Assembly (NCBI GenBank): GCA_017516765.1
Contig: JAFXBE010000005.1
Location: 1-48,605, forward strand
Direction of reading: 5' to 3'
DNA: 48,605 nt
Origin: Clostridia bacterium
GTDB taxonomy: Bacteria; Bacillota; Clostridia; Christensenellales; Aristaeellaceae
Positions 34,721 through 43,581 of this stretch are shown here, one piece after another. The translations under genes were made by a program, and so were the position numbers. Numbering within the stretch: position 1 is the first letter of the stretch; the number at the start of each line of letters is the position of its first letter. The notes under the pieces were generated by a model. It saw only the letters and a list, made by a program, of their open reading frames with translations, was not told where the DNA came from and did no database searches.

Positions 34721-35779
34721 ATGCCCATGGCTCCCGATTTTTCCAAAGCCGATCAGGTGATCCGTCAAGCATTGGCGGATGAAGCCTTTACTGCCGCCAA
34801 CCTGCTGGTGGGCAAAGGCGACCGGGTGTTGTTCCGGCGCGCCTACGGGCGGCTCTCCATGGAGGACGACGCCCCCATGACCAACGAGCATACCCGGTAC
34901 GATCTGGCCTCCATTACCAAACCGCTGGTGATCGGCATGCTTTCGCTGCGTGCCATGGAAGCGGGCAAGATGTGCCTGTGGGACAAGCTGGGTACCTTTG
35001 TGGACGCACCCGCAGACAAGCAGGACATTACCATTGGGCAGATCCTGACCCATACCGCCGGTTTTTCCACCGGGCTGCACCTGTGGGAGATCTGCAAGGA
35101 TCCCTCCCAGACTGCGGAGCTGCTGCTGCGCACCCCGCTGCGCTACCGCCCCGGCAGGGGGCAGCAGTACTGCTGCGCAGGTTACATTCTGCTGGGGCTG
35201 CTGCTGGAGTGCCTCTACGATATGCCGCTGGACGAGCTGGCCAAGCAGGAGGTCTTCTGGCCCCTGCGCATGCAGAAAACCGGTTATCTGCCCGAACCCG
35301 GCAACATCGCCGCCACCGAGATGCAGGACGACGGCGAGTGCCTCTGCGGTGTGGTGCATGATGAAAACGCCCGTTTTCTGGGCGGCGTCAGCGGCAATGC
35401 GGGCGTGTTTTCCACCATGGATGATCTGGCGCTGTTTTTGCAGATGCTCGCTGCCAAGGGCAGTCTGCCCGACGGCTCCCGCTACCTGAGCAGCGCGGCT
35501 GTGCGCCTGAGCATGCAGAACCATACCCCCGGCATGCCGCAGGGGCGTGGCGTGGGCTTTTGCTTGCCCGGACTGGAAAACGGCTACACCGGCGACCTGT
35601 TCCCCGCCCAAACCGTCGGGCACAGTGGCTTTACGGGCACCAGCATCACACTGGAGCCGGAAAGCGGGCTGTACATCGTACTGCTGACCAACCGGGTCTG
35701 CCCCTCCCGGGACAGCACCGGGATCTATCGGGTGCGCAGGCTCTTGCACAATGCGGTATATGCGGTGGCGGGAGAATAA
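34721..35779 (+). CDS. Serine beta-lactamase-like hydrolase
   Basis: A 352-residue protein of the class C beta-lactamase/DD-peptidase-like superfamily. The nucleophile motif is Ser64-Ile-Thr-Lys67 in LASITKP. The third motif is HSGFTG in place of KTG, as in esterases such as EstB. The middle YxN motif reads Tyr150-Cys-Cys152, with a cysteine where Asn is usual. No signal peptide is seen, so it is probably a cytoplasmic esterase or amidase rather than a drug-resistance enzyme. GGAGG lies 7 bases before the ATG. It lies between the HAD phosphatase and a GNAT gene, with short gaps suggesting one transcript. Confidence 0.85.
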   Translation: MPMAPDFSKADQVIRQALADEAFTAANLLVGKGDRVLFRRAYGRLSMEDDAPMTNEHTRYDLASITKPLVIGMLSLRAMEAGKMCLWDKLGTFVDAPADKQDITIGQILTHTAGFSTGLHLWEICKDPSQTAELLLRTPLRYRPGRGQQYCCAGYILLGLLLECLYDMPLDELAKQEVFWPLRMQKTGYLPEPGNIAATEMQDDGECLCGVVHDENARFLGGVSGNAGVFSTMDDLALFLQMLAAKGSLPDGSRYLSSAAVRLSMQNHTPGMPQGRGVGFCLPGLENGYTGDLFPAQTVGHSGFTGTSITLEPESGLYIVLLTNRVCPSRDSTGIYRVRRLLHNAVYAVAGE

Positions 35780-35806
35780 GGAACATTTGATGAAGGAGTT
35801 TTTGTG

Positions 35807-36607
35807 ATGGATCAGATCGTTGATCAGCGGGATTTTGACTTGCTGGCGGGCGACCGCTACACTTTTTCGGTGCTGAGCCGGGTGCTGCACTACCCCTGCA
35901 ATGCGGTATACACCGACCACGAGCGGCTCATCCTTTGCCACACCACAAACCCCTACCCCGTCTGGCTCTGGACCCCGGACGACCTGACGGAGACGGACTG
36001 CACCCGGGCATGGCAGCTGGCGCAGGAGACCTGCCCCTTTGGGCGAGGCTTCCGCTACAATATGAAATACGAGCTGGCGGATGCCATGATCCGTCTGGCA
36101 AAGGAGACAGGGCTCAAACTGGAGATCGTTACCAATATGTTCGCCTACGACTGTCCCGAAGCCATCGCCCCCGCCGTTCCCACAGAAGGACGGCTATACC
36201 GCTGCACCATGGACGATCTGGAGGAAGCCGCCCGGCTGATCGACAGCTTCCACGAGGATATTGCACAGGACAGAAGCAGCATGGAGCATTGCCGCGAGGT
36301 GGCGGCGCAGCGCATTGAAAACGGCGGTTTCTTTCTGTGGAAGAACGGGCAGGATGAGACCGTTGCCTGCTGCTCGCTGAACGCCGAGGACGGGCTGGGC
36401 TGTGTGGGCAGTGTGTATACCAAGCCGGAGCATCGCAGGCGGCATTATGCCCAGCACCTGGTGTATCAGGTAACCAATCTGGCGGCAGAGCAGGGACTGA
36501 TGCCCATGCTCTATACCGATGCGGATTATGCCGCCTCCAACGCCTGCTACGAGAAGATCGGGTACATCCTGCGGGGCAAGCTCTGCACCGTTGCGGCAAA
36601 GAAATAA
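35807..36607 (+). CDS. GNAT family N-acetyltransferase
   Basis: A 266-residue protein with a C-terminal GNAT domain (about residues 130-266). VGSVYTKPEHRRRHYAQHLV is motif A, and NACYEKIGY is the motif B end. In the pyrophosphate loop the usual G-x-G/A is H-Y-A. The N-terminal 125 residues look like a degenerate or partner GNAT half without clear catalytic motifs. AAGGAG lies 8 bases before the ATG at 35807; a GTG one codon upstream is also possible. It ends the 34013-36607 transcript, followed by a strong terminator. Confidence 0.82.
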   Translation: MDQIVDQRDFDLLAGDRYTFSVLSRVLHYPCNAVYTDHERLILCHTTNPYPVWLWTPDDLTETDCTRAWQLAQETCPFGRGFRYNMKYELADAMIRLAKETGLKLEIVTNMFAYDCPEAIAPAVPTEGRLYRCTMDDLEEAARLIDSFHEDIAQDRSSMEHCREVAAQRIENGGFFLWKNGQDETVACCSLNAEDGLGCVGSVYTKPEHRRRHYAQHLVYQVTNLAAEQGLMPMLYTDADYAASNACYEKIGYILRGKLCTVAAKK

Positions 36608-36618
36608 AAGGATACGAA

Positions 36619-36661
36619 AAGAACCGCCGTTCGGCAGCCGGGCTGCTGTGCGGCGGTTCTT
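36619..36661. terminator. Bidirectional terminator
   Basis: AAGAACCGCCG (36619-36629) pairs with CGGCGGTTCTT (36651-36661), with an inner CAGCC/GGCTG stem. T-runs follow on both strands, serving the convergent GNAT and CAT-like genes. Confidence 0.8.
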
Positions 36662-36691
36662 TATTTGGTTGTAACGCTTTTGCAGCTTGCT

Positions 36692-37327
36692 TTACCCTGT
36701 GATGCTGCGGATCTCCTTCTCCAGATTGCGGTAGAAGGCGGCAATATGGATGCCGTCCGCCAGCCCATGGTGGACAAGCAAAGACACCGGCAGCTGCATT
36801 CTGCCCCGGTGATCCGCTTCGAACCTGCCCCAGGTGATCCTCGGGTTGGATTCGTCCCCGCCCGCAACGGGCTGGATCAACGCTGTGTAATGGAGCCACG
36901 GCAGGGTGGAGATGAAGTACATGCTCTCCACATCCTCATCCTCTTCGATGCTGCCGTTTTGGCGGCACTGTGCCCGCACCGCTTCGGCATACGGGATGTA
37001 CTCCTCCAGCGGCAGTTGGTGGTGCAGGGTGCAGTAGCAATAGGCTCCATTCTCCAGCAGCTCTGTATGGGAGGTGGGGCATGCGCTGTACTCGAACACC
37101 TTGCCGCCGCGGATGCGCCGGCGCAGCTCCGGGACACCGTCGGCGGCAAGGGCGGCGATGTGGAGAAATGTCAGATAGAAGGAATAGCCCCTGTCTTTAC
37201 AGAAGCGCACCAATTCTGTTACATCCACATGGTTGGTTACGCCCACATAGGGGTACGGTAAAGAAGAGAAGTATTCCAGATGCTTGCGGCGGGGATCTTT
37301 TTCCAGATCGATCTCGATACAGCTCAT
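36692..37327 (-). CDS. Chloramphenicol acetyltransferase-family protein
   Basis: A 211-residue acetyl-CoA-dependent acyltransferase of the trimeric CAT fold. The active-site signature is SLLVHHGLADGIHI (about residues 186-199), matching HHxxxDG with the catalytic histidine. The N-terminal CIEIDLEKDPRRKHLEYF and VTNHVDVTELVRF segments match CAT beta strands. I chose the start at 37327 because CGGAGGG lies 6 bases upstream; the longer frame lacks one. Many chromosomal members do not act on chloramphenicol, and nothing nearby suggests resistance or mobility. Its promoter is at 37368-37396. Confidence 0.85.
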   Translation of the reverse strand: MSCIEIDLEKDPRRKHLEYFSSLPYPYVGVTNHVDVTELVRFCKDRGYSFYLTFLHIAALAADGVPELRRRIRGGKVFEYSACPTSHTELLENGAYCYCTLHHQLPLEEYIPYAEAVRAQCRQNGSIEEDEDVESMYFISTLPWLHYTALIQPVAGGDESNPRITWGRFEADHRGRMQLPVSLLVHHGLADGIHIAAFYRNLEKEIRSITG

Positions 37328-37367
37328 GGGCAGCCCTCCGGGATCCTGAAGGATCGTTTGTGCTTTG

Positions 37368-37396
37368 ATTATACCCCTGTCCTGTAAAGTGGGCAA
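37368..37396 (-). promoter_or_regulatory. Promoter of the CAT-like gene
   Basis: On the minus strand, TATAAT (37368-37373) is a perfect -10 and TTGCCC (37391-37396) a partial -35, with a 17-bp spacer. Confidence 0.6.
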
Positions 37397-37461
37397 GCCA
37401 TGCAGACCACTGCATGCAGGAAGGCGCCCCTTGACCCGTGGTCTCCGAAACGGTTGCCCAT

Positions 37462-37508
37462 ACAAAAAACTGTGCCGGACACAGCCGCAGCAGGCTTGTC
37501 CGGCACAG
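37462..37508 (-). terminator. Terminator of the ior/paaK operon
   Basis: CTGTGCCGGACA (37470-37481) pairs perfectly with TGTCCGGCACAG (37497-37508). On the minus strand it is followed by six T. It lies just after the ACT-protein stop codon. Confidence 0.9.
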
Positions 37509-37517
37509 GGTCTCTGT

Positions 37518-37949
37518 TTACAGCTTGGCTACATCCGCATCGGTGATGATGTGGAAGCCCGCATCGGTAAGAGCGGTCTCGGCGGCTGCGTTATCCGCCA
37601 CGCGAACCACCACGTAGGCGTGCTTTTCGGTGCGGGTGAGGAAGGCGTAGAGGTATTCCATGTTGATGTTCGCCTTATCCAGCACATCCAGCGCCCCGGA
37701 CAGCTTGCCGGGGGCATCGCCGATCTTGACGCCCACCACATCGATGTTCTTGATAATGTAGCCCAGATCGTCCAGCGCCTTGGTGGCGGCTTCGTTGTTG
37801 TTGACGATCAGACGGAGAATGCCGAACTCCTGCGTATCGGCAATGGACAGGGCACGGATATCCACATTGGCGGCAGCCAGCGCTTCGGTGATCTGCACCA
37901 GCGCGCCCTGCTTGTTTTCCACGAAAACGGTCAATTGGTTAATGGCCAT
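37518..37949 (-). CDS. Tandem ACT domain protein
   Basis: A 143-residue protein made of two ACT domains (about 3-70 and 72-140) and nothing else. The first opens LTVFVENKQGALVQITEAL and the second VVGVKIGDAPGKLSGALDVL, both with the glycine-containing ligand loop. ACT pairs usually bind amino acids. Stand-alone versions are often encoded beside phenylacetate-CoA ligase and indolepyruvate oxidoreductase, as here, and may sense aromatic or other amino acids. AAAGGAG lies 8 bases before the ATG. It is the last gene of the operon. Confidence 0.9.
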   Translation of the reverse strand: MAINQLTVFVENKQGALVQITEALAAANVDIRALSIADTQEFGILRLIVNNNEAATKALDDLGYIIKNIDVVGVKIGDAPGKLSGALDVLDKANINMEYLYAFLTRTEKHAYVVVRVADNAAAETALTDAGFHIITDADVAKL

Positions 37950-37972
37950 GGTTCATGCTCCTTTCCTCGGCA

Positions 37973-39280
37973 TCAGAACAGTTTGCGCTTGTCGATCACA
38001 CGGACGGCCTTGCCTTCGCTGCGAACGATGCTCTTGGGCGATACCAGATGCACCGCGGGGTTGATGCCCAGCATGGTCTTCATAGCGGCAGCCAGAGACT
38101 TCTCCATGGCGGTGATGCTGCCAACGGTGTCGGTGAACTGCTCGGGATTCAGCTCCACGTTTACGTCGAAGGTGTCGTTGTTGTTTACGCGATCCAGCAC
38201 GATCTGGTAGTTGGGGCTGTAGCCCTCCTTGAGCAGAACCGTCTCGATCTGGCTGGGGAACACGTTTACGCCGCGGATAATGAGCATATCGTCGCTGCGG
38301 CCCATGGGCTTGGACATTTTGATGTGGGTGCGCCCGCAGCTGCAGGGCTTGCGGGAAAGCACACAGATGTCGCGGGTACGGTAGCGCAGCAGGGGGAAGG
38401 CTTCCTTATCCAGACTGGTGAAGACCAGCTCTCCCTTGCTGCCCTCAGGCAGCACCTCGCCGGTATCGGGGTCGATGATCTCGGCGTAGAAGTGGTCTTC
38501 ATTGATGTGCATGCCCTTTTGCTCGCTGCACTCAAAAGCCACACCGGGGCCGGAGGTCTCGGTGAGACCGTAGATATCGTATGCCTTGATGCCCAACGCA
38601 TCCTGAATGCTCCGCCGCATTTCCTCCGTCCAGGGCTCCGCGCCGAAAATACCGGCTTTGAGCTTGTTATCCTCGGGTTTGTAGCCCATTTCCCGCAGAC
38701 TTTCGGCAAGGTATGCCGCATAGGAGGGGGTACAGCAGAGAAGGGTAGCGCCCAGATCCATCATAAACTGGATCTGCCGCTCGGTATTGCCGGAGGACAT
38801 GGGCAGCGTAAGGCAGCCCACCTTATGGGAGCCGCCATGCAGACCGGAGCCACCGGTGAACAGACCATAACCGTAGGCAACCTGACACACATCTTCATCA
38901 GTGCATCCGGTAGCCATGATCGCACGTGCGCAGCAGTCTTCCCACAGATCCACGTCGTGCTGGGTGTAGAAAGCCACCACACGGCGGCCGGTGGTGCCGG
39001 AAGTGGAGTGGATGCGGACGCAATCCTTCTGGGGAACCGCCAAAAGACCGGTGGGATAGGCATCCCGCAGATCGGCCTTGGTCAGGAAGGGCAGCTTGGC
39101 AATATCTTCGATGCCCTTGATATCTTCGGGCTTTACGCCTTTTTCGTCCATCAGGGCGCGGTAGTAGGGTACATGATCGTATACATGCCTGACCTGCTTG
39201 ACCAGCTTTTCGGATTGGAGCTTTTTGATCTCCTCAACGGGCATGGTCTCGATCTCAGGCTGGTAGTATCGTTGTTCCAT
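37973..39280 (-). CDS. paaK: Phenylacetate-CoA ligase
   Basis: A 435-residue adenylate-forming ligase of the PaaK family that would make CoA thioesters of phenylacetate or indoleacetate. Motifs are HSTSGTTGRRVVAFYT (P-loop), YGLTETSGPG, PLLRYRTRD, and the C-terminal GRSDDMLIIRGVNVFPSQIE with the C-terminal catalytic Lys region near GKAVRVIDKR. A CSCGRTH stretch could bind zinc. GAGGCGAG lies 5 bases before the ATG. It stands 48 bases after iorB in the same operon, so it likely works on the same arylacetyl compounds. Confidence 0.93.
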   Translation of the reverse strand: MEQRYYQPEIETMPVEEIKKLQSEKLVKQVRHVYDHVPYYRALMDEKGVKPEDIKGIEDIAKLPFLTKADLRDAYPTGLLAVPQKDCVRIHSTSGTTGRRVVAFYTQHDVDLWEDCCARAIMATGCTDEDVCQVAYGYGLFTGGSGLHGGSHKVGCLTLPMSSGNTERQIQFMMDLGATLLCCTPSYAAYLAESLREMGYKPEDNKLKAGIFGAEPWTEEMRRSIQDALGIKAYDIYGLTETSGPGVAFECSEQKGMHINEDHFYAEIIDPDTGEVLPEGSKGELVFTSLDKEAFPLLRYRTRDICVLSRKPCSCGRTHIKMSKPMGRSDDMLIIRGVNVFPSQIETVLLKEGYSPNYQIVLDRVNNNDTFDVNVELNPEQFTDTVGSITAMEKSLAAAMKTMLGINPAVHLVSPKSIVRSEGKAVRVIDKRKLF

Positions 39281-39328
39281 TGGTGCTCGCCTCAGTTCTG
39301 TTGTAATTGCGGGGGAGGCAGTGCAGCC

Positions 39329-39901
39329 TCAGGAACGGTAACCCAGCTCGAAGGCACGCTTGTTCATTTCAACAAACTTGGGCTTGACCGCCTTTTCGAT
39401 GGCAGCAATCCAGCGCTCATAGGGAATATCCACATATTTGGCAAAGCGTCCCATCAGTACGATGTTGACCGCCTTGGAAGAGCCTGCCTCCACCGCAGGG
39501 GTGAGGGCATCGAAATCGTCAATGTTGAGCCCCTTCTGCTTCAGTTCGTCCAGCACATCGGTGGGATAGGTGGCTGCGCCGATGATCACGGGCATGGGGT
39601 CGATCTCCTGGGTGTTGACAACCATCTGTCCGTCGGTCTTGAGGAAGGCAGCATAGCGCGCCGCTTCCAGCTTTTCGAAAGAAATAATGTAATCGGCTTC
39701 GCCCTCGGTGACGATGGGAGAGTACACCTTATCGCCGTAGCGTACATAGGTGACCACAGAACCGCCGCGCTGGCTCATGCCGTGTACTTCGCTAACCTTT
39801 ACGTCGTAGCCTTCATCCACCAGCAGCTGTCCCAGCAGCTTGGAGGCCAGCAGACTGCCCTGTCCGCCAACGCCGACGATCATAATGCTTGTAGTCTTCA
39901 T
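39329..39901 (-). CDS. iorB: Indolepyruvate:ferredoxin oxidoreductase, beta subunit
   Basis: A 190-residue gamma-type domain subunit of the oxidoreductase. It starts SIMIVGVGGQGSLLASKLLG, the family signature, and carries SEVHGMSQRGGSVVTYVRYG. Together with IorA it converts aryl-2-oxoacids to arylacetyl-CoA with reduction of ferredoxin. GGAGGAG lies 7-8 bases before the ATG, and iorA ends 15 bases upstream. Confidence 0.95.
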   Translation of the reverse strand: MKTTSIMIVGVGGQGSLLASKLLGQLLVDEGYDVKVSEVHGMSQRGGSVVTYVRYGDKVYSPIVTEGEADYIISFEKLEAARYAAFLKTDGQMVVNTQEIDPMPVIIGAATYPTDVLDELKQKGLNIDDFDALTPAVEAGSSKAVNIVLMGRFAKYVDIPYERWIAAIEKAVKPKFVEMNKRAFELGYRS

Positions 39902-39916
39902 TACTGCTTCTCCTCC

Positions 39917-41647
39917 TTACTCGCTGATGGCGTCAAACGCGCACAGCTGCTTGCATACGCCGCAGCCCACGCACAGGGTGGCATCGATACGCGCCTTGCC
40001 GCCGTGCATGCTGATGGCGGGGCAGCCAAGGCTCATGCAGCGCTTGCAGCTCTTGCACTTGTCCGGATCGATCACCAAAGCGGGCTTGGTCTTGACAGAT
40101 TTGAGCAGCACGCAGGGGCGACGGGAGATGATCACGGAGGGTTCCCGGGCAGCAAGTTCTTCCTTGATGGCGGTCTCGCAGGCCTTCAGGTCGTAGGGAT
40201 CCACCACGCGTACGCGGGCGATGCCCAGCGCACGGCAGAGGGCTTCCAGATCCACCTTGGCGGCGGGATCGCCCTTGATGTTGTAGCCGGTGGTAGGGTT
40301 CTGCTGGTGACCGGTCATGCCGGTGATGGAGTTGTCCAGAATGATGACGGTGGAATTGGTGGCATTGTAAGCCACATTGACCAGACCCGTCATACCGGAA
40401 TGCATGAAGGTGGAGTCGCCGATCACGGCAACGGTCTTGCCCTCGGCTTCCTCGCCGCGCGCCTTGTTGAAGCCGTGCAGACCGGAGATGGAAGCGCCCA
40501 TGCACAGGGTGGAATCCAGCGCGTTCAGCGGGGGCACGGCGCCAAGGGTGTAGCAGCCGATATCGCCCAGAACGGTGATCTTGTTCTTGGCAAGGGTGTA
40601 GAACATGCCGCGGTGGGGGCAGCCGGCGCACATCATGGGCGGACGGCCGGGCACGGCGGAATCCGCACTGATGCTGGCGGGTGCTTCCAGACCGAAGGCG
40701 GCGGCGATGGTCTGCTGGGAGAACTCGCCGATGGGGCTGAACAGCTCCTTGCCGGTCACCTCAATGCCCAGAGAGCGGACGAAGTTCTCGATCACGGGAT
40801 CCAGCTCTTCGATCACATACAGCTTTTCCACCTTGGCGGCAAAGTCGCGGATCAGCTTTTCGGGCAGGGGGTTGGGCATACCGATCTTGAGGATGCTGGC
40901 CTTATCCCCCATCACTTCCTTCACATACAGATAGGAACAGCCGGAGGTGATGATGCCGATCTTGCCGTCGGCAGCCATTTCCACGGTGTTGTAGATGCAG
41001 TCGTTGGCGGCCTCGGCGAGGGCGGCGGTGCGGTCCTCCACCACGGGGTGACGCTTCTTGGCGTTGCCGGGCATCATGATGTACTTGCCGGGGTTCTTTT
41101 CGTAGGGCTTAACATCGGCGGCTTCCCGCTCGCCCAGCTCTACGATGCTCTGGCTGTGGGCAATGCGGGTGCACATGCGCAGCAGCACGGGGGTATCGTA
41201 CTTTTCGGACAGTTCAAAGGCGCTCCTGGCAAAGGCATAGGCCTCGGCAGAATCGGCAGGCTCCAGCATGGGCACCTTGGCAGCGATGGCGTAGTGACGG
41301 CTGTCCTGCTCGTTCTGGGAGGAGTGCATGGCGGGGTCGTCTGCCACGCAGACCACCATACCGCCGTTCACGCCGGTGTAGGACAGGGTGAACAGGGGGT
41401 CGGCAGCAACGTTGAGACCCACGTGCTTCATGGCGCAGGTGGAGCGCATGCCCGCAAGGGATGCGCCGAAGGCTACCTCCATGGCCACCTTTTCGTTGGG
41501 CGCCCACTCGGTGTGAATATCATCATTCATGGCGAGGAATTCCGTGATCTCGGTGGAAGGAGTGCCGGGGTAACTGGAGGCCAGCCCCAGACCGCCGTGG
41601 TACAGACCCATGGCAACCGCCTGATTGCCGATCAAAAGCTTTTTCAT
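39917..41647 (-). CDS. iorA: Indolepyruvate:ferredoxin oxidoreductase, alpha subunit
   Basis: A 576-residue thiamine-diphosphate subunit. The N-terminal pyrimidine-binding domain includes YHGGLGLASSYPGTPSTEI. The PP domain carries CAGCPHRGMFY, GDIGCYTLG and the metal-binding VIGDSTFMHSGMTG segment. The C-terminal 50 residues hold a 2[4Fe-4S] ferredoxin module (CKSCKRCMSLGCP and CVGCGVCKQLC). It oxidatively decarboxylates indolepyruvate and related aryl pyruvates, an anaerobic amino-acid fermentation step that can also run in reverse. AAAGGA lies 9 bases before the ATG. A repeat-rich 240-base gap separates it from the upstream acyl-CoA synthetase gene. Confidence 0.95.
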   Translation of the reverse strand: MKKLLIGNQAVAMGLYHGGLGLASSYPGTPSTEITEFLAMNDDIHTEWAPNEKVAMEVAFGASLAGMRSTCAMKHVGLNVAADPLFTLSYTGVNGGMVVCVADDPAMHSSQNEQDSRHYAIAAKVPMLEPADSAEAYAFARSAFELSEKYDTPVLLRMCTRIAHSQSIVELGEREAADVKPYEKNPGKYIMMPGNAKKRHPVVEDRTAALAEAANDCIYNTVEMAADGKIGIITSGCSYLYVKEVMGDKASILKIGMPNPLPEKLIRDFAAKVEKLYVIEELDPVIENFVRSLGIEVTGKELFSPIGEFSQQTIAAAFGLEAPASISADSAVPGRPPMMCAGCPHRGMFYTLAKNKITVLGDIGCYTLGAVPPLNALDSTLCMGASISGLHGFNKARGEEAEGKTVAVIGDSTFMHSGMTGLVNVAYNATNSTVIILDNSITGMTGHQQNPTTGYNIKGDPAAKVDLEALCRALGIARVRVVDPYDLKACETAIKEELAAREPSVIISRRPCVLLKSVKTKPALVIDPDKCKSCKRCMSLGCPAISMHGGKARIDATLCVGCGVCKQLCAFDAISE

Positions 41648-41763
41648 AATGAAGATTCCTTTCGGGGGAGAGTCGGGTGGGACGGAATGCGGGGCTCTGC
41701 CCTACACCCCGGCAGGGCGGTGACCGCCCCGCACCCGCAGATATGACTTTTATTGATGTAACC

Positions 41764-41877
41764 GTTTTGCAGGCAGGAGGTTACTGTGTAACTGCCTTCC
41801 CTCTGCGCCCATGGAATGGGCGCAGCGTGCGGGGTGCAGGGGCCTCAGACCCCTGCCGGGTGTGGGCGGAGCCCACA
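41764..41877. repeat. Hairpin repeat between the acyl-CoA synthetase and iorA
   Basis: Contains a GGCAG-gag-GTTAC/GTAAC-TGCC hairpin (about 41771-41795), CTGCGCCCAT-gga-ATGGGCGCAG (41803-41825), CAGGGG-cctcaga-CCCCTG (41837-41855) and TGTGGGC-gga-GCCCACA (41861-41877). The middle part follows the same plan as 11951-12034 and 31571-31627. Confidence 0.6.
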
Positions 41878-41887
41878 AACCCCTCTT

Positions 41888-43525
41888 TTATGCGTTGTTC
41901 TGGGAAGCCACCAGACCCTCGCCGCCGTACATTTTGCGCAGCTTGGGCTTTTCGATCTTGCCGGTGGGGTTGCGGGGCACGTCTGCAAAGATGATCTTGC
42001 GGGGGCGCTTGTAGCGGGGCAGAGTCTTGCAGAATTCGTTGATCTCTTCTTCGGTGCATTCCACATCGGGATGCAGTTGAATGATGGCGGTGGCGATCTC
42101 GCCCAGACGGGGGTCGGGCAGACCGATCACGGCCACGTCCCAGATCTTGGGGTTGGAGGCAAGGAAGTCTTCGATCTGCACCGGGTAGAGGTTCTCGCCG
42201 CCGGTGATGATCACATCCTTCTTGCGGTCTACCAGATAGATGAAGCCGTCTTCATCCTGCATGGCCATGTCGCCGGTGTAGAGCCAGCCGTCCTTGAGGG
42301 TATCGGCGGTGGCGGCGGGATCGTTGTAGTAGCAGGTCATTACGCCGGGGCCTTTGAGGATCAGCTCGCCCACATCGCCCTGCGCCACTTCCACGCCCTC
42401 GGGGGTGACGATCTTCGTCTCCCAGCCGTAGCCGGGCACACCGATCGCGCCCACCTTGTGCACGTTTTCCACGCCGAGGTGCACCGCGCCGGGGCCGATG
42501 GACTCGCTCAGGCCGTAGTTGGTGTCGTATTCCTGATTGGGGAAATACTCCAGCCAGCGGCGGATCAGGCTCTTGGGCACGGGCTGCGCGCCGATGTGCA
42601 TCAGACGCCACTGGGACAGCTCGTAGTCTTCCAGCTTCAGCTCGCCGCGGTCCAGGGCAGCGAGGATATCCTGCGCCCACGGCACCAGCAGCCATACGAT
42701 GGTGCACTTTTCTTCGCTGGCGGCCTTGAGGATGGTCTCGGGACGGGTGCCCTTGAGAATGACCGCCTTGGAGCCTGCCAGCAGGCTGCCGAACCAGTGC
42801 ATCTTTGCGCCGGTATGGTACAGGGGCGGGATGCACAGGAAGCAGTCGCTGCGGCTCTGGCTGTGGTGCGCCTGCTCTACCTTGCAGGAATGCAGCAGGC
42901 TGCGGTGCTTATGCAGGATCGCCTTGGGAAAGCCCGTGGTGCCGGAGGAAAAATAGATGGCGGCATCATCGTTCTCGTTAAGCCCGCAGCCCGCGTATAC
43001 ACCGGAGCATTCGGAGGTAAGATCGTTGTAATCGTCGGCAAAAGCGGGGCAGCCTGCGCCCAGATAGATGAGCATACGGTTGCGGCCCAGCTTGTCGGCA
43101 ATGCTCTCCACACGGCCGATGAATTCCGGACCGAAGATCAGGGCGTCCGCCTCTGCCAGATTCATGCAGTACTCGATCTCGCTGGAGGCATAGCGGAAGT
43201 TGAGGGGAACCGCCAGCGCGCCGGTCTTGAGGATGCCGAAATAGATGGGGAGCCAGTCGATGCAGTTCATCAGCAGGATGGCGACCTTCTTGCCCTTTCC
43301 GATGCCGTTCTGGGTGAGCATATTGGCAAGGCGGTTGGCTTTTTCGTTAAACACGCCCCAGGTGATCTCGCGGCGGTAATGGCGTACCTTGGGGGTGGGT
43401 TCTACCAGTTCAAACTCCTGCCACGTGGTGCGGCGGGTCTCGGGCTGGTCGGGGTTGATCTCCACCAGCGCAGTCTCGTTGGTGTAGAGAGAAGCATTGC
43501 GCTCCAGCAAGTCGATAATGGTCAT
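41888..43525 (-). CDS. AMP-dependent acyl-CoA synthetase
   Basis: A 545-residue adenylate-forming ligase of the ANL superfamily that activates a carboxylic acid to its CoA thioester. Motifs are IYFSSGTTGFPKAILHKH (A3), YGLSESIGPG (A5), GWLYTGDMAMQDEDGF (A7), VDRKKDVIITGGENLYP (A8) and NPTGKIEKPK with the C-terminal catalytic Lys. It resembles medium-chain or aryl acyl-CoA ligases. I chose the start at 43525, 8 bases after AAGGA; another ATG two codons upstream lies too close to the site. It is the first gene of the operon that includes iorAB and paaK, so an aromatic or branched acid is a plausible substrate (inference). Confidence 0.9.
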   Translation of the reverse strand: MTIIDLLERNASLYTNETALVEINPDQPETRRTTWQEFELVEPTPKVRHYRREITWGVFNEKANRLANMLTQNGIGKGKKVAILLMNCIDWLPIYFGILKTGALAVPLNFRYASSEIEYCMNLAEADALIFGPEFIGRVESIADKLGRNRMLIYLGAGCPAFADDYNDLTSECSGVYAGCGLNENDDAAIYFSSGTTGFPKAILHKHRSLLHSCKVEQAHHSQSRSDCFLCIPPLYHTGAKMHWFGSLLAGSKAVILKGTRPETILKAASEEKCTIVWLLVPWAQDILAALDRGELKLEDYELSQWRLMHIGAQPVPKSLIRRWLEYFPNQEYDTNYGLSESIGPGAVHLGVENVHKVGAIGVPGYGWETKIVTPEGVEVAQGDVGELILKGPGVMTCYYNDPAATADTLKDGWLYTGDMAMQDEDGFIYLVDRKKDVIITGGENLYPVQIEDFLASNPKIWDVAVIGLPDPRLGEIATAIIQLHPDVECTEEEINEFCKTLPRYKRPRKIIFADVPRNPTGKIEKPKLRKMYGGEGLVASQNNA

Positions 43526-43550
43526 GTGCATGTTCCTTTTCTGTTGTATT

Positions 43551-43565
43551 TGTGTAATATACACA
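43551..43565. promoter_or_regulatory. Candidate operator in the ior operon leader
   Basis: A perfect inverted repeat TGTGTA-ata-TACACA. It lies just downstream of the predicted transcription start and 25 bases upstream of the acyl-CoA synthetase start, a position suited to a repressor. The regulator is not identified. Confidence 0.5.
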
Positions 43566-43581
43566 GATATCAGCACATGCA

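Noticed and set aside
36692..37327. A chloramphenicol resistance gene
   Set aside because: The fold and HHxxxDG motif fit the CAT family, but chromosomal members are often not resistance enzymes and no mobile or resistance context is present.
37955..41746. A 1,263-codon plus-strand frame opposite paaK-iorB-iorA
   Set aside because: It covers three well-supported genes and has no protein-like motifs.
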